NCBI GenBank assembly: GCA_900696665.1
Contig: CAADGY010000299.1
Coordinates: forward strand, 1-61,168
Source: an uncultured Acidobacteriota bacterium
GTDB taxonomy: Bacteria; Acidobacteriota; Terriglobia; Bryobacterales; Bryobacteraceae
Direction of reading: 5' to 3'
DNA length: 61,168 nt
Part shown: one piece after another, positions 1-8,370 of the stretch
How the letters are laid out: the number at the start of each line of letters is the position of its first letter
Position numbering within the stretch: the first letter of the stretch is position 1
Made by a program: the position numbers and the translations under genes
The notes under the pieces: generated by a model
Seen by the model: only the letters and a program-made list of their open reading frames with translations
Told to the model about the DNA's origin: nothing
Databases searched by the model: none

Positions 1-1
1 A

Positions 2-358
2 GGAACAATCCGGACACACGGCTGCTCCTGTCATTCGCTGCAAGCACTGGAGACGGCATCGAGAACGCCGTGGGTGCGAGTGGACCTGGCGCGTGTGAAT
101 CCGGCGGGGCTGTTGATGGACTCCGATCCGAATACGGTGGTGAACGTCCTGCGCAAAATGAAAGCGAACGGTAAGGGTGTAATCGGCATGAAGATTCTGG
201 GTGAAGGAGGGTTGCGCAACCGTGTGGATGAAGCGCTTCGCTTCGCTCTTTCGCTCGATTGCGTCGATTGTTTCACCATCGGGCCTGAGAACCGGAACGA
301 ACTCGCGGATTTGCTGAGGCGTATTCCCGCGGCCTCCCGGCAGGCCAAGGCGGCTTAA
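2..358 (+). CDS. Aldo/keto reductase, C-terminal part (5' end cut by window)
   Basis: The reading frame is open from base 2 and ends at a TAA at 356-358, so only about 118 C-terminal residues are visible. They carry typical features of the second half of an aldo/keto reductase TIM barrel: an HG..CH stretch near the window edge, PWVRVDLARVNP with a following MDS, then GKGVIGMKILGEG and VDCFTIGPEN, the usual NADPH-binding end of the barrel. A GTG at 74 could be mistaken for a start, but homology begins upstream of it. Members reduce carbonyls with NADPH; the substrate cannot be read here. The family is secure, and the gene is partial only because of the window boundary. Confidence 0.8.
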   Translation, partial: GTIRTHGCSCHSLQALETASRTPWVRVDLARVNPAGLLMDSDPNTVVNVLRKMKANGKGVIGMKILGEGGLRNRVDEALRFALSLDCVDCFTIGPENRNELADLLRRIPAASRQAKAA

Positions 359-512
359 TCGCAGAATTACCGGATCCATTATTTCGGTTGATTTCGGCGT
401 TCCAGCGGAAATCGCGCCGAAGTATGCTAAAATCCGTTCACAACCCCGAGATTTTTTTTCGCTCGCACCTAGATTAACCCTCGGCGGCAATGGTTTTCAG
501 AGCGGCCGGGAG

Positions 513-2129
513 GTGGACGCGCAGCACGGAGGAACGCGTCTGAGCTATAGCCGTCTGCTTCGTAAGATCCGGTCTTGCCGGAAGGTCATTGTTGGGCTCA
601 AGCACGAGCGGAGTGCTGCTCGCGAGCGTGAACGGCTGAATCGTCTCCTCGTCGATAACAGTCTGGGCCTGATGTGCATCCACGACCTCGATGGCGTGCT
701 CGTGGCCGTAAATCCCGCCGCGGCCCGCTCTCTGGGATTTGAGATACAGGAAGGCGCCGGCCGCAACCTGCGCGATTGGCTGGCTCCCGCCGTGCGGCAC
801 CGCTTCGGAAAATATCTCTCCAGGATTCGCAACAACGCTACTGCTTCCGGGCTGATGCGGCTGATTGCAAACGATGGATCGGAACGGGTATGGCTATACC
901 GCAACAGCAAGTATGAATGCGCTGGCAATCCTACGCTCGTGATCGGACATGCGTTGGATATCACGGATCGCATTAAGGCGGAGCGGGCGCTCAAACACGG
1001 TGAGCAACGCTTCCGGGAACTGTTCGACTACGCTCCCATCGCCTATCACGAGATCGATCGTAATGGCATCATACGGCGTGTCAACAAAGCCGAATGCAAT
1101 CTGCTCGGCAAAGACAGCTCGGAGTTGATCGGTAAGCCCGTGTGGGAGCAAGTCGTGCCTGAATTCCGCGAGAACAGCCGCCGGGAGGTGCATCGCAAAC
1201 TGGCAGGATTGCAGGAAATCGCTCCTTTTACCCGGGAATACCAGCGCAAAGACGGAACGCATCTCACGGTTGAGATTCACGAGCGCCTGATTCGTGGCGC
1301 GCGTGGAGACGTGCAGGGCATGCGCTCGGCATTAATCGACATCACGGCCAGGCGTAAGGCGGAAATCCGTATTCAGACCCTAAATGCGGAACTGGAGCAA
1401 CGGGTCGTGGAACGAACGGCCGCACTCGCGCGCTCAAATGACGCGCTGGAGCAATTCGCCTACACCGTGTCCCACGATCTACAGGAACCGCTGCGGAGCA
1501 TTACCGGTTTTGCGGGTCTGCTGGCAGCCCGTCATTCCAAGGCACTGCCGGAGGAAGGCGCCGAGTTCCTGGAGCAAATCGCCGATGGAGCCGCGCGAAT
1601 GACCTCGATGATCCGCGGCCTACTCGAATACTCACGCCTTTTGCAAGCGCCTGTATTGGCGGAACCCGTGGAGATGGAAGCGGTGTTTGACGCGGCTTTA
1701 TTGAATTTGGAGGCGGCTATCGCGGAAAGCTCTGCTGTGATCACGCGCGGCGCCCTGCCTATTGTAGCCGTTGATCCGCAACTGTTGATGCAGGTGTTTC
1801 AGAATCTGTTGAGCAATTCCATCAAATACTGCACGGTGAAGCCACCGGTGATTCATGTATGTGCGCAGGAGACCGGCGGCGAATGGATTTTCTGCGTTCA
1901 GGACAATGGAATAGGGATTGATCGCGCCCATCTTGGGCACGTTTTCGGAGTATTTAAGCGCCTTCACGAGCGCGAGATTCCAGGTTCTGGTATTGGTTTG
2001 TCCATCTGCCGGGCGATTATTGAACGGCACGGCGGCAGAATCTGGGTGGAGTCCGAACCGGGTGCGGGCTCGAGGTTTTACTTTACGGTCAGCTCGCATA
2101 CCGGGGAGCGCTCCGAAGGTTCCCACTGA
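513..2129 (+). CDS. PAS-PAS sensor histidine kinase
   Basis: This is a cytoplasmic sensor kinase with no membrane segment. Two PAS domains lie at about residues 45-160 and 165-285, each ending in a PAC-like DITxRxKAE motif. A coiled coil (LNAELEQRVVERTAAL) leads to the HisKA H-box VSHDLQEPLR with phospho-accepting His321. The HATPase_c boxes follow: N box QNLLSNSIKY, G1 DNGIGID and G2 GSGIGLSIC. This bacteriophytochrome-like HisKA type (HDLQEPLR) is common in environmental sensors. No response regulator is adjacent, so the kinase is orphan. The GTG start is uncertain: its GGGAGG is immediately adjacent, and a CTG at 540 has a better spaced GGAGG at about 528. Confidence 0.88.
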   Translation: MDAQHGGTRLSYSRLLRKIRSCRKVIVGLKHERSAARERERLNRLLVDNSLGLMCIHDLDGVLVAVNPAAARSLGFEIQEGAGRNLRDWLAPAVRHRFGKYLSRIRNNATASGLMRLIANDGSERVWLYRNSKYECAGNPTLVIGHALDITDRIKAERALKHGEQRFRELFDYAPIAYHEIDRNGIIRRVNKAECNLLGKDSSELIGKPVWEQVVPEFRENSRREVHRKLAGLQEIAPFTREYQRKDGTHLTVEIHERLIRGARGDVQGMRSALIDITARRKAEIRIQTLNAELEQRVVERTAALARSNDALEQFAYTVSHDLQEPLRSITGFAGLLAARHSKALPEEGAEFLEQIADGAARMTSMIRGLLEYSRLLQAPVLAEPVEMEAVFDAALLNLEAAIAESSAVITRGALPIVAVDPQLLMQVFQNLLSNSIKYCTVKPPVIHVCAQETGGEWIFCVQDNGIGIDRAHLGHVFGVFKRLHEREIPGSGIGLSICRAIIERHGGRIWVESEPGAGSRFYFTVSSHTGERSEGSH

Positions 2130-2547
2130 AGTCAGACCCGCCAGCGCCTCTTCGCATCACCTCCCCAAGTTCCTCGGTTCGGCCGGGCGCGGCCGCCACT
2201 TCCCGCGTACTCCAACTCGTGGGGCACTCCTCAGCGCTTTTTTTTGAGCCCTCCGGCGCGAATATCTTTAATGAACGTGGTTGCATGGTACTTGCAACTG
2301 CGGATCGCCTTTTTGGATCAGGTCATGCAGCCTCACGTGCTTAGCGTACAGATACGGAGTCACCCCTCGGCGTAACAGACCTTTGGGTAGCGTGCCCTAA
2401 ATCGGCACGCGAACCCAACAACCCGGCACACTATCGAGCTGATCCCGGCGCCGCCGGCCGGGCGTTCGATGGCCACCCTGGCATCATATCGGACCTGTTT
2501 GGTTCCCGCTGCGCCGGGTTAGGGTTAGGATAAGATCTGAGAAACAC
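2130..2547. other. Intergenic region upstream of acnA
   Basis: This 418-bp gap shows no convincing coding sequence on either strand; the short frames have no recognisable motif. It holds a T8 run at about 2239-2246 after the kinase gene, possibly part of a terminator although the preceding hairpin is weak, and a strong hairpin at 2383-2418 described separately. No clear sigma-70 promoter for acnA was found. Confidence 0.5.
2383..2418 (+). repeat. Strong two-part hairpin 130 bp upstream of acnA
   Basis: The arms TTGGGT (2383-2388) and ACCCAA (2413-2418) enclose the perfect inner stem GCGTGCC (2390-2396) / GGCACGC (2404-2410) with a 7-nt CTAAATC loop. That makes 13 base pairs interrupted only by a small A versus GA internal loop. 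There is no following U-tract, so it is not a classical intrinsic terminator. It may be an RNA element in the acnA leader or a protein-binding inverted repeat. The structure is seen directly; the function is unknown. Confidence 0.55.
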
Positions 2548-5205
2548 ATGATGGAAACCAAGAACAGCTTCGGCGCGGCTGCGCCATTCCGCTCAGGCGA
2601 ACGCGACTATCGTATCTTCCGGTTGGATGCTCTCGAAAAGAGGGGGGTGACGAACCTCTCACGCATTCCTTATTCGATCAAGATCCTTCTCGAGAACCTG
2701 CTCCGGAACGAAGACGGCGTCACCGTGAAAGCTTCCGACGTCGAATACGTAGCGGGCTGGGACGGTAAAATGCCGTCGCGGGAAATCAGCTTCAGGCCCG
2801 CTCGTATTGTCCTCCAGGATTTTACCGGCGTCCCGGCGGTTGTGGACATCGCGGCAATGCGGGATGCGCTCAGCAGGATGGGAGCCGACCCCCGGAAGGC
2901 AAATCCGCTCATTCCCGCCGACCTGGTTATCGATCACTCCGTCCAGGTCGATCGGTTCGGATCCAGCAATGCATTTGCATTTAATACGATGTTGGAGTTC
3001 CAGCGTAATCACGAGAGGTATGCGTTGCTGCGCTGGGCTCAGACCGCATTCTCGAATTTCTCCGTTGTGCCTCCGGGTACGGGCATTGTGCACCAGGTAA
3101 ATCTCGAGTACCTTGCGCCGGTGGTTTTCCGCCGTGACGATCTCGCTTACCCCGACACCATACTCGGCACCGATTCCCACACCACGATGATTAACGGTCT
3201 GGGGGTGGTAGGGTGGGGCGTCGGTGGTATCGAAGCCGAAGCGTGTATGCTTGGGCAGCCTATCTCCATGCTGTTGCCGAAGGTAATGGGTTACAAGCTG
3301 AAAGGGCAACTCCGCCCGGGTACCACGGCCACGGACCTGGTGCTGACCATCACGGAAGCTCTCAGGAAACGAGGGGTTGTTGGCAAGTTCCTGGAATTTT
3401 ACGGGCCGGGTGTTGCCGCGTTGAGTCTCGCCGACCGGGCTACCATCGGAAACATGGCTCCGGAATACGGCGCCACTATCGGCGTGTTTCCCATCGATCA
3501 CGCAACGCTCAACTATCTGCGTGTGACGAACCGCCCGCCGGACCTGATCGCTCTGGTGGAAGCCTACGCTAAGGAACAGGGTCTTTTCCTCACCGCGGAT
3601 TCGCCCGAGCCGGTTTACTCGGAAACGATGGAACTCGACCTCGGCGACGTGGTGCCATCGCTTGCCGGTCCCCGGCGCCCGCAGGACCGCATCAACCTGC
3701 CCGACGTAAAGAAGAATTTCCTCTCGATCCTCGGAGAAACACCGAGACAATCGAAGGTGAGCTTCAATGGGCGCCAGGAAACGATTCACGATGGCACGGT
3801 GGTGATTGCGGCGATCACCAGTTGTACAAACACGTCGAATCCATCGGTGATGCTGGCGGCGGGACTTCTGGCGAAGAAGGCTGTCGAAAAAGGACTGAAG
3901 CCGAAGCCGTGGGTGAAAACCAGCCTCGCACCGGGTTCGAAAGTCGTGATGGATTATTATCGCGACGCGGGTTTGCTGGAGTATCTTGAGGCTCTGAACT
4001 TCCACCTGGTCGGTTACGGCTGCACCACCTGTATCGGAAACAGTGGCCCTCTGCTTGAAAACGTCGCCGAGGCGGTGCAGAAAGACAAACTCGTGGTAGC
4101 CGCCGTTCTCAGCGGCAATCGCAACTTCGAAGGCCGCATTAATCCGCTGGTCCGGGCGAACTACCTCGCTTCTCCCCCGCTGGTGGTGGCGTACGCACTT
4201 GCCGGGCGCATGGACATCAATCTCGATACCGACCCCCTCGGAACCGATCAGCAGGGCAAGAACGTTTACCTGAAAGACATCTGGCCGAGCACGGAAGAAG
4301 TTCAAAAAATGGTCGCTGGTTCGGTGCGCGCCGAGATGTTTGAGAAGGAGTACTCGCAGGTTTTCGAGGGCGACGACCAGTGGAAATCAATGGAGACGCC
4401 TACTGGTGAACTCTTCCAGTGGCAGGCGGACTCCACCTACGTCAAACATCCTCCTTACTTTGAAAAAATGGTGGAACCAGGCACAGCGCTGCGGGACTTT
4501 AAGGGGTTGCGCGTGCTGGCGATGCTCGGGGATTCCATCACGACCGACCACATCTCGCCCGCCGGCTCTATCGCTGTCGACTCCGCCGCCGGAAAGTACC
4601 TTATGGAACAGGGCGTGAAGCCCGCCGATTTCAACTCCTACGGCTCACGCCGCGGAAATCACGAAGTGATGGTGCGTGGAACGTTGGGTAACATCCGCCT
4701 GCGAAACCAACTCGCTCCGGGTAAGGAGGGTGCGTGGACGACTCACTATCCCTCGGGCGAACAGATGTGGATTTATGATGCGTCGGTTCGATATGCAGCC
4801 GAGGGGGTTGGGCTTATTATCATCGCGGGCAAAGAGTACGGCTCCGGCTCATCGCGAGACTGGGCTGCCAAAGGGGTTCAATTGCTCGGTGTGAAGGCGG
4901 TCATTGCCGAGAGCTATGAGCGCATCCACCGCTCCAACCTGGTTGGTATGGGTGTGTTGCCGCTGCAATTTCAGGCGGGTCAGACGCGTGAGTCGTTAGG
5001 TCTGACCGGCAGCGAGCGTTACAGCATTGAAGGTGTGGCGGACGCCAGGAAGGACGGAAGCCGCGCGGTGATTCGCGCTGCCGGTGACGATCGGAAGGAA
5101 ATAACATTCGAAGCGATCGTGCGGATCGACACACCACCCGAGTGGGAGTATTACAATTCCGGCGGCATCCTTCCCTATGTTTTGCGGCAACTTGCTGAAA
5201 GCTGA
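2548..5205 (+). CDS. acnA: Aconitate hydratase A
   Basis: The enzyme interconverts citrate and isocitrate in the TCA cycle with a [4Fe-4S] cluster, in the cytoplasm. The 885 residues match the usual length of the AcnA/IRP type (about 890). The three cluster ligands are visible: Cys426 in ITSCTNTSNPS, and Cys492 and Cys495 in GYGCTTCIGNSGP. Other conserved blocks are LGTDSHTTMINGLGVVGWGVGGIEAE and the C-terminal swivel-domain GKEYGSGSSRDWAAKG. The start is the first of two ATG codons. It stands alone between a kinase gene and a convergent leftward gene. AcnA enzymes of this family can act as mRNA-binding proteins when the cluster is lost; nothing here tests that. Confidence 0.97.
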   Translation: MMETKNSFGAAAPFRSGERDYRIFRLDALEKRGVTNLSRIPYSIKILLENLLRNEDGVTVKASDVEYVAGWDGKMPSREISFRPARIVLQDFTGVPAVVDIAAMRDALSRMGADPRKANPLIPADLVIDHSVQVDRFGSSNAFAFNTMLEFQRNHERYALLRWAQTAFSNFSVVPPGTGIVHQVNLEYLAPVVFRRDDLAYPDTILGTDSHTTMINGLGVVGWGVGGIEAEACMLGQPISMLLPKVMGYKLKGQLRPGTTATDLVLTITEALRKRGVVGKFLEFYGPGVAALSLADRATIGNMAPEYGATIGVFPIDHATLNYLRVTNRPPDLIALVEAYAKEQGLFLTADSPEPVYSETMELDLGDVVPSLAGPRRPQDRINLPDVKKNFLSILGETPRQSKVSFNGRQETIHDGTVVIAAITSCTNTSNPSVMLAAGLLAKKAVEKGLKPKPWVKTSLAPGSKVVMDYYRDAGLLEYLEALNFHLVGYGCTTCIGNSGPLLENVAEAVQKDKLVVAAVLSGNRNFEGRINPLVRANYLASPPLVVAYALAGRMDINLDTDPLGTDQQGKNVYLKDIWPSTEEVQKMVAGSVRAEMFEKEYSQVFEGDDQWKSMETPTGELFQWQADSTYVKHPPYFEKMVEPGTALRDFKGLRVLAMLGDSITTDHISPAGSIAVDSAAGKYLMEQGVKPADFNSYGSRRGNHEVMVRGTLGNIRLRNQLAPGKEGAWTTHYPSGEQMWIYDASVRYAAEGVGLIIIAGKEYGSGSSRDWAAKGVQLLGVKAVIAESYERIHRSNLVGMGVLPLQFQAGQTRESLGLTGSERYSIEGVADARKDGSRAVIRAAGDDRKEITFEAIVRIDTPPEWEYYNSGGILPYVLRQLAES

Positions 5206-5235
5206 CAGCTTCGAGCGGTCAGGAAAGCCTTCCCG

Positions 5236-6033
5236 CTAATAGAGGACTCTTACGAACTCACCGATGACGCGGAAATCACCCGGTTCGAGTTCCCATCGTT
5301 CAAATTCGGGGTTGAGCGGCTCCATGACGATTTTCGTGTGCCGCCACCCCTCGTCGGTGGTTTGTTTCTCGCTTCGATACCGCTTCACCGTGTAACGGCC
5401 CTGGTTTTCCGATAGCCCGTAGTTTTCGATCAGCAGCAGTTTTCCCTGCCGTGTTCCAACCACATTAGCGCGGAACACACAAAGGCTGTCATCGGGGATT
5501 CTCGGTTCCATGGAGCGCCCGGTGACGTGGGCGAGAAACATGTCTGGACTAATACGCAGGTCTGGAGGTGTTTCTTCCCACTCTTCAGGTTCCACTTCCA
5601 TCTCTCCGCCGAATTTGCCGGCTGCGGCCCGAAGCGTGAAGACGGGCAGATGAGTTCGATACGGCAGAACTTTCGGGTTGACGTACTCCTTGTACAAGCG
5701 CCGCAACCGGGCTTCAAAATCGGCCACCTGCATCGGCTCCCGATCGGTCACGCGGAGGATATTGGAAGCGCTGCCTTCCAGATACCGCAGGAAAGCATCT
5801 GCACCCAGTTCGTTGGCTTTAAGCTGGATATCGTGCTCGAATAGTTCGAGGACTTCTGCTTCTTCCTCGTCCGCCATTTCGGACCAGTCGCGCCGCAGAC
5901 GCACGTGGAGCCGGTCTGCTTGGACATCCAGCAGAAGAACACCCGCATTTTCGGGAGGGCGGCCGGGCAAGGCGGCCTGAAGGAACACGCAATCGGCGCG
6001 GTGGAGTGTGGCTACCGTCGATGCGCTGCTCAT
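5236..6033 (-). CDS. LexA-like S24 peptidase with a DUF3037-like N-terminal domain
   Basis: The C-terminal half (about residues 125-265) is a LexA/UmuD-type S24 domain. The nucleophile Ser174 lies in VTGRSMEPRIPDDS and the general base Lys217 in YTVKRYR, 43 residues on. An Ala138-Gly139 bond in LRAAAGKF lies 35 residues before the serine, the spacing at which LexA-type proteins self-cleave. The N-terminal half has no helix-turn-helix; its PPENAGVLLLDVQADRLHVRLRRDW resembles DUF3037-type proteins. The gene is leftward, 62 bp past the VWA gene, and converges on acnA. It may be a self-cleaving sensor rather than a repressor. The S24 domain is firm; the N-terminal assignment is tentative. Confidence 0.8.
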   Translation of the reverse strand: MSSASTVATLHRADCVFLQAALPGRPPENAGVLLLDVQADRLHVRLRRDWSEMADEEEAEVLELFEHDIQLKANELGADAFLRYLEGSASNILRVTDREPMQVADFEARLRRLYKEYVNPKVLPYRTHLPVFTLRAAAGKFGGEMEVEPEEWEETPPDLRISPDMFLAHVTGRSMEPRIPDDSLCVFRANVVGTRQGKLLLIENYGLSENQGRYTVKRYRSEKQTTDEGWRHTKIVMEPLNPEFERWELEPGDFRVIGEFVRVLY

Positions 6034-6096
6034 CTGTTAAATCTTATCGGAATCGCAAACGAATTCCATGCACCCCAAATGGAAGGCGTACCAGTC

Positions 6097-7149
6097 CTAC
6101 AATTCGTAGGGATAGTAGCCCTTGCGGGCGCGGATCACCACACCCGGTAGAGTCGGAACCTTCACCTCAATCGTTCGGAATTGTCTGGAAACATCACTGG
6201 TGTCGGGAACGTACCGGATAACGTATTGGGTCGTCACTTCCCCGGTCACGTTTGCCACGGCCTCGAAGATACCCTTCGCGATCGCCGCCGCGTATCCTCC
6301 CGTGCCGACCTTCAACGCGTAATTACCTTCGTCGGATGGCGTCGAAAGATAACCTGACACGTCGGAATAGACCCCCTGCAGAGGGTACTCGACCCGCCCG
6401 CCGGTTTCCTCCGCCAGACGGGTAAGATTTTTCTCACCTTGTACATTAAATCCGAAGGCTACTGTACTGACACCATAAATAGTTACCAGGTTGCGCTGTG
6501 CCAGTTCGAGCACTTCGGCCATGGTATGTTTGCTGCTGGTATCGTGCCCGTCGCCCACGATTACGATGACGCGCCGCGGCTCGATAGGCTCTCCTTTCAC
6601 CAGCGCCCGGCTTGTGCAAGCCATGTAGACCGCATCGAAAAGAGCCGCTCCGCCGCCGGGCTTCATGTTGCGGACTTTTTCAACCAGCTTTTCGGGGTCG
6701 TTGGTAGTATTCGCCAGCAGTTCGGCATCCGTCGAATAGGAGATCAGATAGCCGCTGAACTTATCGTCATGCGGCAGAAGGGCCCAAATCAGTTCCTGTA
6801 TGGCGTCTTTGTAGGTCTTCCAGTGAATCCGGCTGGCGTTGCTTTGATCGATAAGGAAACCGACAACTACGGGCTGGTTCCGTTCACGGGAAAAAAACTT
6901 TATCGTCTGCGGCTTTCCGTCATCGAAGATCTGGAAATCTCCCACATCGAGATCCGACACGAAACGGCCTTTTTCATCGGTGACCGTGACAGGGACGATC
7001 ACCTCATTTACCTGCACTCTGATCTGCGACTGTGGGGCTCCTGGCTCACTCTCCTGGCGCGCTGCCGGAGCGGTCTGGGCCGGAGATTCGCCGGACTGGC
7101 CAAAGGCGACGGAAACGGCAAGAACGCTTAATACAATTCGACCCAGCAT
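6097..7149 (-). CDS. Secreted VWFA-related acidobacterial protein
   Basis: The protein begins with a signal peptide (MLGRIVLSVLAVSVAFG) and carries a von Willebrand A fold of the VWFA-related acidobacterial type. Segments include the domain lead-in VTVTDEKGRFVSDLDVGDFQIFDDGKPQ, a metal-ion-dependent adhesion-like FLIDQSNAS, and RRVIVIVGDGHDTSS. These proteins are exported and of unknown role, probably in protein-protein contact. The frame stays open upstream to 7206, but the ATG at 7149 is preferred because it begins the signal peptide and a TATAAT sits at 7179-7174, inside the longer version. The C-terminus VVIRARKGYYPYEL is typical of the family. Confidence 0.85.
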   Translation of the reverse strand: MLGRIVLSVLAVSVAFGQSGESPAQTAPAARQESEPGAPQSQIRVQVNEVIVPVTVTDEKGRFVSDLDVGDFQIFDDGKPQTIKFFSRERNQPVVVGFLIDQSNASRIHWKTYKDAIQELIWALLPHDDKFSGYLISYSTDAELLANTTNDPEKLVEKVRNMKPGGGAALFDAVYMACTSRALVKGEPIEPRRVIVIVGDGHDTSSKHTMAEVLELAQRNLVTIYGVSTVAFGFNVQGEKNLTRLAEETGGRVEYPLQGVYSDVSGYLSTPSDEGNYALKVGTGGYAAAIAKGIFEAVANVTGEVTTQYVIRYVPDTSDVSRQFRTIEVKVPTLPGVVIRARKGYYPYEL

Positions 7150-7173
7150 ACTCTGTATGGGCTTCCTGCTCCG

Positions 7174-7179
7174 ATTATA
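7174..7179 (-). promoter_or_regulatory. Candidate -10 element of the VWA gene
   Basis: A perfect TATAAT on the minus strand lies 24 bp upstream of the ATG at 7149, followed by an AGGAAG ribosome-binding sequence. No good -35 box is present at 16-18 bp, so this is a tentative promoter. Confidence 0.35.
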
Positions 7180-7416
7180 GACGGTTCGGACAACGAACGG
7201 TTCCACTTACCTGAGCGGTAATCGGTACTTACAATTTCCGATGAAACCGTATTCGGAGCTATGCCGGTAATTCCTGCGCGGTATCGAAGCCTACCACAAC
7301 GTGCGGGCGATCATCGCCTGACAGTTCTGGTGAAGGCTTCGGCCCGCCGGATATGCGCGGACCATCCCCTGTTTGCTGGAAGAGCTGCGGCAGGTGCGAT
7401 AAGCAGCCTCATTCCC

Positions 7417-8169
7417 TCACAACGTCACGCCGAAACGCCGCCGGAGCAATAGCATGGCCGCGAGCCAGAAGACGGGGAACCAGACCAGCCAGTGCGCGCT
7501 GAAGCCGAAGAGGGAGATCTTGCGGGTACGGTAAGCCACCGCAATGGACTTCACCGAATCGCTCTCAAGGGCGCATCCGTACCAGATCGACGCCAGAGGA
7601 GCGGACGAACACTCCGGCGTCACGTAACGAAGGCCGGGGCCGGCGTGGATCGCACGATGCAAGCTTTCTCCGGCGGTTCGGAAGCGAAGTTCGCCATCGG
7701 AGTTCCCGCGCGCGCGAATGCGCCAGCAGACCTGCCGCAGGTCTGCGATACGCACCGGCGGCGTTTCCACGGTGAAGCCTGGAGGCGCGGTTAGATCCGC
7801 TGCGCCGGGCTGCGCGCCGGACTTCAGTTGCACGGTAACAATGGCCGTTTCCCCCGGCATCAGCGGCTCACTTCCATATACCGCTTCCAGTTGACTCATG
7901 ACCAAAATCGCAGGGACGGCGACAATCGCTGCCGGCAGAAGCGCGAGCCGGGCATACCGCAGGTTCCACAACAGCAGCTTCTTTTGCGCGCGCAGAGCGA
8001 GAACCGGATCGTCCCCGAAAAGCCGCATCTCGTAAAGATGCGCCCGAACGCGCGCCTTGGCGGAACGCACGGCACGCTGGTCGGAGAACCGGCGCATCGC
8101 CAGCAGCGTACCCACACCGCATACCGTTCCGGCCAGAGCCAGCAGCAGCGCCGCGGCATCCGGGATCAC
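7417..8169 (-). CDS. Uncharacterised membrane protein with periplasmic beta-rich domain
   Basis: I do not recognise this 250-residue protein. It has an N-terminal hydrophobic helix (about residues 5-24), a basic cytoplasmic-looking stretch with RFSDQRAVRSAKARVRAHL, a second helix (about 77-95), a beta-rich middle segment with two or three cysteines, and a C-terminal helix (about 225-243) ending in LLLRRRFGVTL. It is the last gene of a leftward cluster and overlaps the preceding small gene by 4 bp, so translation is probably coupled. The layout suggests an envelope protein working with the upstream phosphodiesterase and sulfatase-like enzymes. The gene is likely real; its function is open. Confidence 0.65.
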   Translation of the reverse strand: MIPDAAALLLALAGTVCGVGTLLAMRRFSDQRAVRSAKARVRAHLYEMRLFGDDPVLALRAQKKLLLWNLRYARLALLPAAIVAVPAILVMSQLEAVYGSEPLMPGETAIVTVQLKSGAQPGAADLTAPPGFTVETPPVRIADLRQVCWRIRARGNSDGELRFRTAGESLHRAIHAGPGLRYVTPECSSAPLASIWYGCALESDSVKSIAVAYRTRKISLFGFSAHWLVWFPVFWLAAMLLLRRRFGVTL

Positions 8170-8357
8170 TCGAGGTAGCCCAGCCCCTTCAGCTTACGCG
8201 CGATCTCCTCGTCGGACTGCGCATCCTCCAGCCTGGCAACTTCGCGCTCCAGTATGTGGCGCACAAACTCCTCCGGCGAGCTATATCCCGCGGCGGCGGC
8301 GCACGTCCTGATACGCTCCCAGAGTTCCTTGTTTACTTTGATGGCCGGCCCGAACAT
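8166..8357 (-). CDS. Small ribbon-helix-helix-like protein
   Basis: This 63-residue protein begins MFGPAIKVNKELWERIRTCAAAAG and continues YSSPEEFVRHILEREVARLED. That is a short strand followed by two helices, the pattern of CopG/Arc-type ribbon-helix-helix proteins. The second part is charged and ends KLKGLGYLE. It sits 13 bp after the phosphodiesterase gene and overlaps the next gene by 4 bp. It could be a local DNA-binding regulator, but no toxin partner is adjacent and the strand signature is weak, so the regulator role is an inference. Confidence 0.6.
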   Translation of the reverse strand: MFGPAIKVNKELWERIRTCAAAAGYSSPEEFVRHILEREVARLEDAQSDEEIARKLKGLGYLE

Positions 8358-8370
8358 AATACTGTCCTGA

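Noticed and set aside
2659-4305. 548-residue open frame antisense to acnA
   Set aside because: It lies wholly opposite a well-conserved aconitase gene, has no recognisable motif, and is a shadow of GC-rich codons.
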